Shown here: positions 57,491-64,000 of the stretch, piece by piece | Numbering within the stretch: the first letter of the stretch is position 1 | Layout: every line of letters starts with the position of its first letter | NCBI RefSeq assembly: GCF_904846715.1 | Contig: NZ_CAJHBU010000003.1 | Span: forward strand, 1-64,000 | Direction of reading: 5' to 3' | DNA from: Psychrobacter vallis | GTDB taxonomy: Bacteria > Pseudomonadota > Gammaproteobacteria > Pseudomonadales > Moraxellaceae | DNA: 64,000 nt | Made by a program: the position numbers and the translations under genes | Notes under the pieces: generated by a model | What the model was told of the DNA's origin: nothing | Databases searched by the model: none | The model's input: the letters and a program-made list of their open reading frames with translations, nothing else

Positions 57491-59965
57491 TTATTCCTGT
57501 AATTGCATATGCAAAATTCGTCGTAACGTTAAAATGGTTTGCGGATTGGCTTGAATACTATGGCCACCATTAATCACCGTCTCAGAGGCCGCGCCGTCAA
57601 GATGGGCACTCGTATAAGGTACGATACCATCTGATAAGCGCTCAGTGAGTGCTTGGCTGATATTGTCATCGACAGTCACCGCAGCGACCAGCGGGGCAGC
57701 AGGTATCTTTGGAGTATCGGAGGTGTTGCTCGCACTAGCAGCCTCGTCTTTGGCATCTTCTTCTATGGCCTGCGACAAGTCGAGTTTCACACCGCTAGGC
57801 TGCATTTGTGCCAGTCCTTTCGTGATGTCCGCATCGTTATTGGCGATAATAGAATGATAGGTAATGCGATTATTGATGGTGATGTCTTTAGTCAACTGTA
57901 TAAAAGAGGACTTATCGCTGAGTTGACTAGCACCATTTTGCAAATATAACGCTCCCAATGGGTTTTGTGCCAAATCGCCTTGTGTGGCAATCGTTGCTAA
58001 GTTATCAGTGACCGTCTTAATCAAACCGACTGGTAAGTAGACAATGCGGCGGAGTGCCCGTGTAAACCAGCGGTCTGCATAGTCGGTGCCGCGGAAAGGG
58101 GCGGACAAAAAGACAGCCGTATCTACTTGTGGTAAAGCCGTTAATTCAAAACGTTCTTTGAGCGCTTTATCAGTAAACGATTCTTTAATTGCGTCCCTAA
58201 TTTTACGTTTTTCACTACTGGAGAGTATGTTTTGATCGTCTAATCGGTCTAAGTCATCAACCAAATTCTCATCGGACAGCATCATACGAGCGATGATAGC
58301 GCCCATACTATGACCAATAATCACACTGTTTTTGCTGGCGCGATTTTGCCCTGTTGGGTCGGTTTGCTCGTAAGTGGTATTAATTAAGCGTTGAATTTGA
58401 TAACGATTTTCTAAAATAGGCAAATTGGTTGGATAAAATATCTGCCACACTTGATAGTTATCACGCAATTTATCATCATTGAGAATATCGTTGGTTAAGT
58501 TTACCCAAGTTGCAGGGCTAGAGGCCAATCCATGCAACATAATGATGACACGCTTATTGGGATCATAAGGCTCAAGCATAAATAGCTTAGGCAGTCCTGC
58601 ATCGGGCTGGCGTGTGATTAAATTCAAATAACCGACGCCATCGAGCTGGTTTTCTGACAGCCATAAACCATAACCTGCAGAGAAGTTAGCGGCTAGCGGA
58701 TACTCATCACCTAAAATAGTGACACTTTCACTCTGATACGGATTATACAAGTGGATATCGAGCTTACGACTGCTCAGTACATCCAGTACGCTATCGCCAC
58801 TTGGTTGAATCAATCCAGTTAATAGCAAATGTCCAGTAGGATAGATGCGTGAACTCGGCTTACTTTCTTCTGTACTTTTACTGTTTTTTTCGTTGGTTAG
58901 CCGACCGGATAATGATGCGACCAATAATTGGCGAATGGTGGTGGTATAGCGATCATCTAATGAAGCCACTAAGCTGATGCCCAAACCTGAACGTTTGCTG
59001 ATAGAGTTAAGCCCAGAGAGACGCAGCTCATAAGTGGATACTAAGTCTGCTAGCGCAGACGTTTGCTTGTGTGCATTTTGCAGATAGTTGTTTTCGTTTG
59101 GCAAATAAATACCGAGATCATAATCATCGGCTTGTACCTTCATAACTTTGATTTGATCCGTCGGTTTGCCTTTGAGTGGTGAACGATTGGCAATAGCGGC
59201 TTGATTGCTGCTGTCAAGTTTGTTGGCGGTCGTTGGTAGATACTCTGCTTTTGTGCCATTCATCAATTGATTTGAGCTGTTGGTGGATCTATAAAGCTGG
59301 GTAATAACATCGTTGCTGGCAGCGTTATAGATGTCTTGAGTTTGAATATCAATATCACTTGGAATACGATTGGGCATGTGAGAGAGGCTTTTGCGATCAG
59401 CGCCATCAAAATCATGCGCCAAGCTGTCATAAAACAGATAGGCATAGCTGGATTTGATAGCATCAAACAACCGTTCTTGATAACCCGTTAGACAAATACT
59501 GGTGTTCTCCTGCTGGGCTTTGGTTGCAACATCACTCAAAGGTGCATTAGCATAATAAGGGTCAAGCGGTGGACGGGAGAGGGCATTGCGACAGTCTTGA
59601 GAGTCGGCAAGCTGGCGCGCTTTTGCATAATGCAACTCTGCAAAAATCGCCAGTGTAGAGCGATAATGCGAGTAAAGAATACTGTCAGTAAGCTGAGTCA
59701 AACATAAGTCAAATTGCTGCATACAAGCTTGCTCATTGAGCCCTGCCGACAGTAACGCTGATGCCGTATCGCTGCTCAGATTTTTGCCAGTGACAATATT
59801 GCCACGCTGAGCTGTAATGGTTTTCGCTGACGCTTGTCTATCCACTGATACCACACTACACGCAGGTAGCAATGCAATAATTGCCACCAAAGCCGCTGAA
59901 GTAATAGACAGAGGGTTTTTGTTGGCTTGCATCACCATGTTTTTGATAGGATTAGTGAAAGTCAT
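57491..59965 (-). CDS. Lipoprotein with C-terminal alpha/beta-hydrolase domain
   Basis: 824 residues. Lipoprotein signal with hydrophobic stretch ITSAALVAIIALLPAC (Cys36). The N-terminal 430 residues are of unrecognised type and may bind a partner or wall. The hydrolase part begins around residue 460 with KRVIIMLHGLASSPATWVNL, has the nucleophile elbow VIIGHSMGAIIARMML (GHSMG, Ser near 548), and ends with ETVINGGHSIQANPQTI, whose His near 800 is the probable third catalytic residue. This points to a lipase/esterase or acyl transferase fold. It stands alone. Substrate unknown. Confidence 0.78.
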   Translation of the reverse strand: MTFTNPIKNMVMQANKNPLSITSAALVAIIALLPACSVVSVDRQASAKTITAQRGNIVTGKNLSSDTASALLSAGLNEQACMQQFDLCLTQLTDSILYSHYRSTLAIFAELHYAKARQLADSQDCRNALSRPPLDPYYANAPLSDVATKAQQENTSICLTGYQERLFDAIKSSYAYLFYDSLAHDFDGADRKSLSHMPNRIPSDIDIQTQDIYNAASNDVITQLYRSTNSSNQLMNGTKAEYLPTTANKLDSSNQAAIANRSPLKGKPTDQIKVMKVQADDYDLGIYLPNENNYLQNAHKQTSALADLVSTYELRLSGLNSISKRSGLGISLVASLDDRYTTTIRQLLVASLSGRLTNEKNSKSTEESKPSSRIYPTGHLLLTGLIQPSGDSVLDVLSSRKLDIHLYNPYQSESVTILGDEYPLAANFSAGYGLWLSENQLDGVGYLNLITRQPDAGLPKLFMLEPYDPNKRVIIMLHGLASSPATWVNLTNDILNDDKLRDNYQVWQIFYPTNLPILENRYQIQRLINTTYEQTDPTGQNRASKNSVIIGHSMGAIIARMMLSDENLVDDLDRLDDQNILSSSEKRKIRDAIKESFTDKALKERFELTALPQVDTAVFLSAPFRGTDYADRWFTRALRRIVYLPVGLIKTVTDNLATIATQGDLAQNPLGALYLQNGASQLSDKSSFIQLTKDITINNRITYHSIIANNDADITKGLAQMQPSGVKLDLSQAIEEDAKDEAASASNTSDTPKIPAAPLVAAVTVDDNISQALTERLSDGIVPYTSAHLDGAASETVINGGHSIQANPQTILTLRRILHMQLQE

Positions 59966-60283
59966 AGGTCAATCCAATAAATGGTAGTCATGATGATAGG
60001 GTCAATTAAATGAGCGATGATAAGAATGAGTGTAGCGTAACTTTTGACATTAAACTATGATATTTAAGGGCAAATATAGTGAGTTAAGGATAAAAATGAG
60101 TCAGCGGGACTGGTATGCTTATCTTTAAACGAGAAGTTTCGCCGCCTCTGTCGGCGTAGGCACAGCAAGCCAGAAAAATTTGTGCCAGTCTCGCGTGATA
60201 ATGTCGTGTATCAGTTTTATTTAGTATCGACTATAACCAAGTTCTATTTATCAGGTTTCGCAGTCAACACTTTTAGCAGACAC
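59966..60283. other. Intergenic region containing repeat copy C
   Basis: About 320 bases with no supported gene. A ten-codon frame at 60096 (MSQRDWYAYL) is inside the repeat element and is not called. Confidence 0.5.
60075..60235. mobile_element. MITE-like element of the TATAGT family, copy C
   Basis: 161 bases with imperfect inverted ends: TATAGTGAGTTAAGGATAAA on the left, and TATAGTCGATACTAAATAAA as the complement of the right end. The right end contains the core shared with 31469, 46633 and 62474. The middle has a GC-rich stretch with dyads (GCCGCCTCTGTCGGC) and no coding frame. No target duplication was identified. Confidence 0.6.
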
Positions 60284-60336
60284 AAAAAAGCGCCGTCATT
60301 TTATATTGAAATAATATCGATATAAAACGGCGGCGT
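60284..60336 (-). terminator. Terminator of the TPR/Sel1-like gene
   Basis: A long imperfect hairpin (AACGCCGCCGTTTTATAT against ATATAAAATGACGGCGCTT) with a T-run (minus strand) about 40 bases after the stop. Confidence 0.82.
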
Positions 60337-60375
60337 TTGATTTTGAGTCTAGATTACTTAACAAATGTAGTAATT

Positions 60376-61521
60376 TTAAGCGCTTGGTCGGACGTTGATG
60401 CTGGGAGCGGGTATGTCCCAAATGTAAAACTTACCTTCTTCGACAAGTTTGATTTGCTGACGAATAATGGCATTGTTAGGGTCTTTTTGTGCGAGTCGAC
60501 GCAGACGCTCCAACGCATTATCGCGGCGATCCGTTAACAAATCTGACTGAGCCAAACTTTGTTCTGCTTCGGTGTAACCTAAAGCCACCGCGCGGTCCAG
60601 ATATTTTTGACCTTCTTTAAAACCACCACCTTCTGATAACATCAGCCCGTACAAAAAGTTGGCTTCACCGCTATCAGGTTGGATTTTGATAGCGCGATCC
60701 ACATATTGTCCGCCGCGAACCGTATAGTCAGAACCCAAATCTAGATTTCGCCCCATACCATTAAGCTTGGCGGCACGAAGCAATACATCATAAGAGGCGT
60801 TTGGCGACTTAGCATAAGGCTCAATCCATTCAGCCAATACTTTGATCTTTTCACGCGTGTAATGACGCTGTGAGCGGTTAGGAAAGTTTGGTGGATAATG
60901 GCGTGCGTTAGGTGACACCTCTTTGATGAAGTCATCAAGCAAGCTCACGTCGAGTTTATCCGTGCCGAGACCTTTTTGCTGTGGGATGAACACAGTTGGC
61001 ACAAAGCTCACGTCTGACAACTGTACTTGCGGCGTTGGGATACTGGCAAGCTGTCCACTGCGTAGATCAATACCAGTCGCGGTTAGCGGACCGGGTTCAT
61101 AAACACGGGTAGTGCCTGTTAATTCAGGTGTGGCCACGGCAGGTGCGGTCATTTGTGGCGGCGTACTGCTCATAGGCGCAGGATTCTGTGGAACATTACG
61201 TTGCTGAGCAGCGCTTTGCGGAAGGCTGTTTGGTTGACTATTGCTGGTGGCTGCACCAAGCTGCAAATTCGCCGGCGGTGTCACTTGCGCGTTTGGTTGA
61301 GCAGTGCTGCTAATGGCGGCGTTAGGTCGAGCAAGACGAATCACACGTTTGCTAGAATCCATGGCGCTAGGCACAGAGGTGGCGGTCGTATCTGCCTCGG
61401 CTGCATTGACAGGCGCTGACAGCAGCATCGCACATGCAGTAGCAAGTGCTGTCAGGGTGACAAGCTTAGGTGACTTAGTAGACAAGCTGGTAGAGAGAGT
61501 TGATTGGTTAGCGGCTTTCAT
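60376..61521 (-). CDS. Exported TPR/Sel1-like repeat protein
   Basis: 381 residues from ATG 61521 (MKAANQSTL); the open frame reaches 61680 but the longer start lacks a signal peptide at its N-terminus. Signal peptide LVTLTALATACAMLLSAPVNA, cut before AEA. Residues about 60-140 are Pro/Gln/Asn/Thr-rich. The second half carries helical repeats of TPR/Sel1 type (ASYDVLLRAAKLNGMGRNLDLG, GEANFLYGLMLSEGGGFKEGQKYLDRAVALGYTEAEQSL and DRRDNALERLRRLAQKDPNNA). Likely a periplasmic scaffold; no assigned function. Confidence 0.72.
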   Translation of the reverse strand: MKAANQSTLSTSLSTKSPKLVTLTALATACAMLLSAPVNAAEADTTATSVPSAMDSSKRVIRLARPNAAISSTAQPNAQVTPPANLQLGAATSNSQPNSLPQSAAQQRNVPQNPAPMSSTPPQMTAPAVATPELTGTTRVYEPGPLTATGIDLRSGQLASIPTPQVQLSDVSFVPTVFIPQQKGLGTDKLDVSLLDDFIKEVSPNARHYPPNFPNRSQRHYTREKIKVLAEWIEPYAKSPNASYDVLLRAAKLNGMGRNLDLGSDYTVRGGQYVDRAIKIQPDSGEANFLYGLMLSEGGGFKEGQKYLDRAVALGYTEAEQSLAQSDLLTDRRDNALERLRRLAQKDPNNAIIRQQIKLVEEGKFYIWDIPAPSINVRPSA

Positions 61522-61758
61522 AAAAATCGTTACCTTATTTAATGTATTCGTTATTGAGCAAATGGAGGGCAATGAGATCATATCTTTGAAGCAAAATCGT
61601 ACAAATTTTTTATACCCTAGCAAATTAAGCCTAACGCTATCAGTAGCAGGATTGTTAATAGCAAAACTCAAACCAGCCAAATAATATGAGTAATACCGTT
61701 AAGTGAATAGAAACACCAGCGAGAAGATTGATTGTATTTGCGCTAACAACATCAGCCG

Positions 61759-62403
61759 TTATAAATGATAAGCCGCGGCTTTCATACGATTGGCCATCCA
61801 GCGCATGGTCTGACGAACTGGTGGTGATAAGGCAGCACCGCCACTGGCAAGTGCTAGCTCACGATGATGTAGCTCTTCAATATCCATTTGTGCCAATATC
61901 TCTTTTGAACGCTGATCGTGTTCAGGCAACTGATTGATATGATCTTGTAGATGCTCACTGACTTGTGCCTCTGTCTCCGCAACAAACCCTAAGCTAAACT
62001 CATTAGAAATAGCGCCCGCAACTGCCCCAAGACCAAAAGACATGCCATACCATAATGGCGTAAAGACACTAGCGTGACTGCCCAACTCAGTCAAACGCGT
62101 CTCGCACCATACCAGATGATCGACTTCTTCTTCCGCCGATTGTTGCATGGCTTGCTTGACGCCGCTGTCTCTTGCAGCAAATGCTTGACCGTGGTAAAGG
62201 CCCTGTGCACATACTTCACCAGTGTGATTGATACGCATCAGTCCTGCGACATGTCTGGCCTCAGTGATGGTTAGCTCAGGAATTTCGTCACTACTGACGG
62301 GTAATGGACGGGTGCTAGGGTTTGAATGTGGGACGACAGCTCGTAATGCCTTGTCGACCCCAAGTAATAAATGGTCAATTTTGGATAAGGGACGCAGGGC
62401 CAT
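61759..62403 (-). CDS. coq7: 3-demethoxyubiquinol 3-hydroxylase Coq7
   Basis: Di-iron hydroxylase of ubiquinone synthesis (the alternative to UbiF). Ferritin-like fold with iron ligands visible in MRINHTGEVCAQGLYHGQA, EEEVDHLVWCETRL, SNEFSLGFVAETEAQVSEHL and MDIEELHHRELA. 214 residues. AGGAG lies seven bases before ATG. It supplies the quinone used by the CydAB oxidase in this window. Confidence 0.95.
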   Translation of the reverse strand: MALRPLSKIDHLLLGVDKALRAVVPHSNPSTRPLPVSSDEIPELTITEARHVAGLMRINHTGEVCAQGLYHGQAFAARDSGVKQAMQQSAEEEVDHLVWCETRLTELGSHASVFTPLWYGMSFGLGAVAGAISNEFSLGFVAETEAQVSEHLQDHINQLPEHDQRSKEILAQMDIEELHHRELALASGGAALSPPVRQTMRWMANRMKAAAYHL

Positions 62404-62473
62404 GATTCACTCCTGATGGCTTTATCTACTATCAATAAAATAAGGTTATATAGTCATTACGTTATGCATTTAG

Positions 62474-62549
62474 TCGATTCTAAATAAAACAGATATTTTG
62501 TATTCCAGTTCTGCTATATCGTTATCGTTTTTATACTGAACTCACTATA
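62474..62549. mobile_element. MITE-like element of the TATAGT family, copy D
   Basis: Left end TAGTCGATTCTAAATAAAAC (from 62471) and right end TTTTTATACTGAACTCACTATA form imperfect inverted repeats about 80 bases apart. The first 22 bases listed here match 31469-31490 exactly. It lies between coq7 and the MFS gene. Confidence 0.6.
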
Positions 62550-62672
62550 TTACTATAGCAAACAATCTAAATTATCGGCATCACTATTGATGGTTCAATG
62601 ATTCATATATCCTGATAATACTTGTTTGCTTTATTGGTTCAAGGTTATTGTGGTTTCACTTTTTACGGTATT

Positions 62673-64000
62673 TTATGAGCTGACTTCATCATGCGTTTGA
62701 ATAACGGCCTGTTTAATATGTTTGTTGAGCTTGATATATAAAAAAGCACCAAAGGCAATATTAAGCAAACCAGTCACTAAAAACAGCTGCGGTAATGTCA
62801 AACCTAATGAATTTAAGATAACAATCGCAAAAATTGCCGAGGTGACCATAAATATTGCATTAAAGATATTATTGGCACCAACAATGCGCGCGCGATGGCT
62901 CTTGGGTGCATATGCCTGCATAGAGGCATACAATGGCACAATATATAAACCACCACTAAAACCCAACAAGAACAAATCCGCAAACACACGCCAGCTACCA
63001 CTTATCCCAAATAAATCACTGATACCAAGTAGTGCGTCATTATTCACATCAATATTGAGCCCTGACAATGAAAAATACAAATCAATAGCAAATAGACTCA
63101 ATCCAGCAATACCAAAAGGCAATAAGCGCAGACTCACTTGGTTTTTGGTCAATGATTTACACAACAATGAACCAATCGACACACCTACTGAAAATAGGGT
63201 CAATAGAAAAATAACCACCGACTCATCACCATGTAAAATCACTTTGCTAAATTCTGGCACTTGGGTCAAAAACGTCGCCCCATAAAACCAAAACCAGCTG
63301 TTGCCAAGAATGACAAAAAACAAGAATGGCAGTGAGTACAGGTAGCGCACAGTAGATAAACTGGTGGTAATGATATTCCAGTTTATCTTAAGATCAGGCT
63401 GCATGGCTGGCATGGTAGGGATATAACGTGCTGCTAGATAACCCAAAATAGCAACGACCAATACGGTTGCACTAATCCAATACAACGATTGTGATAGCTG
63501 AGTTAAGATGCCGGCGACAATCATACCAACGAGAATAGCTAGAGAAGTACCCATCTGAAAAAGACCGTTGGCACCGACCAACTCATCTTCTTTCATCGCC
63601 TGAGGCAAATAAGCGTACTTAATCGGGCCAAAAAAGGTCGAATGCGTACCCATCAAAAATAATGCGACAAATAGCAGTGCATACCATTCAAAAACGAAGC
63701 CAACGGCGGCAACTGCCATAATGACCAATTCAAGTATTTTGATAAATTGCGTTAATTTTGATTTTTCAAACTTATCGGCAATTTGACCTGCGAGTGCTGA
63801 AAACAAAAAGTAGGGCAAGATAAACAACATCGCGGCTAAATTATTTAAAATACTGACTTCCATTCCCAGCTGACTGGCAGCGGTATAAGTCAAAACTAGT
63901 ATGAGTGCTTGCTTAAAAATATTGTCATTAAATGCGCCCAAGAACTGGGTAAAAAACATGGCGCTAAAACGGCGGCGCTTAAATAACTGAAACTGGTTGG
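62673..64000 (-). CDS. MFS transporter, LplT-like (5' end beyond the window)
   Basis: Membrane transporter of the major facilitator superfamily with about 12 segments. An ATG at 63959 begins MFFTQFLGAFNDN, but the frame stays open to the window edge and the 13 codons before it (NQFQLFKRRRFSA) fit the family's N-terminus, so the true start lies beyond 64000. QFLGAFNDNIFKQALI is the signature of the LplT/lysophospholipid flippase group often paired with an acyltransferase. It may flip lysophospholipids; this is inference. Confidence 0.82.
   Translation of the reverse strand, partial: NQFQLFKRRRFSAMFFTQFLGAFNDNIFKQALILVLTYTAASQLGMEVSILNNLAAMLFILPYFLFSALAGQIADKFEKSKLTQFIKILELVIMAVAAVGFVFEWYALLFVALFLMGTHSTFFGPIKYAYLPQAMKEDELVGANGLFQMGTSLAILVGMIVAGILTQLSQSLYWISATVLVVAILGYLAARYIPTMPAMQPDLKINWNIITTSLSTVRYLYSLPFLFFVILGNSWFWFYGATFLTQVPEFSKVILHGDESVVIFLLTLFSVGVSIGSLLCKSLTKNQVSLRLLPFGIAGLSLFAIDLYFSLSGLNIDVNNDALLGISDLFGISGSWRVFADLFLLGFSGGLYIVPLYASMQAYAPKSHRARIVGANNIFNAIFMVTSAIFAIVILNSLGLTLPQLFLVTGLLNIAFGAFLYIKLNKHIKQAVIQTHDEVSS

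Noticed and set aside
60096-60128. Ten-codon frame with AAGGA upstream
   Set aside because: Inside a repeated non-coding element; too short to judge.
62722-63285. 187-codon frame opposite the MFS gene
   Set aside because: The transporter on the other strand has clear family motifs; this is its shadow.

Overview
The window is an ordinary chromosomal segment of a gammaproteobacterium. I infer the genus Psychrobacter (Moraxellaceae). The grounds are a moderate GC content, the gene order lptD-surA divergent from amgK-murU, a uppS with the variant MDGNNRYGK motif, small Met/Ala-importer and cytochrome-bd accessory peptides, and non-coding palindromic repeats of a kind I associate with that genus. 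This is inferred from protein motifs and layout, not from a database search.

Layout. 0-6 kb: cardiolipin synthase, a Sel1-repeat membrane protein, Kdo transferase (waaA) and rsmE. 6-11 kb: an FbpABC-type iron(III) importer, then convergent cmoM. 11-18 kb: a small membrane protein, gyrA with a strong terminator, and a tandem duplication of a RarD/EamA-like permease in which each copy follows a near-identical terminator hairpin. 18-22.5 kb: a glutathione transferase, a small membrane protein, RNase Z, a DUF815 ATPase, a Ser/Thr kinase and tRNA-Leu(UAG). 22.7-26 kb: ntrB-ntrC. 26-39.6 kb: rimO, then the envelope block pyrH-frr-uppS-cdsA-dxr-rseP-bamA-lpxD-fabZ-lpxA, with no skp gene between bamA and lpxD. 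39.8-41.6 kb: a sodium-dependent amino-acid transporter with a 44-residue MetS-like partner. 41.6-47 kb: tgt, a SOUL heme-binding protein, asd and a membrane-anchored EEP-fold protein. 47-54.2 kb: surA and lptD opposite amgK-murU. 54.3-57 kb: a cytochrome bd-type quinol oxidase (cydAB) with a 38-residue DUF2474-like peptide. 57.5-64 kb: a lipoprotein alpha/beta hydrolase, a TPR/Sel1-like periplasmic protein, coq7, and an MFS (LplT-like) transporter cut by the window end.

Theme: many genes serve the cell envelope. They cover phospholipid (cls, cdsA), isoprenoid and undecaprenyl phosphate (dxr, uppS), lipid A and Kdo (lpxD, fabZ, lpxA, waaA), outer-membrane assembly (bamA, surA, lptD, rseP), and peptidoglycan recycling (amgK, murU). 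The rest are nutrient uptake (iron, amino acids), nitrogen control and respiration.

I found no CRISPR array, prophage, intact insertion sequence, toxin-antitoxin or defence cluster. The most notable non-coding finds are two families of short palindromic (MITE-like) repeats, one of which has a full-length and an internally deleted copy here, the duplicated terminator-permease unit, a possible small RNA upstream of a strong terminator near 46.9 kb, and a tandem heptamer array held in the loop of an inverted repeat inside the iron-transport locus. Two small protein genes, of 44 and 38 residues, are easily missed.
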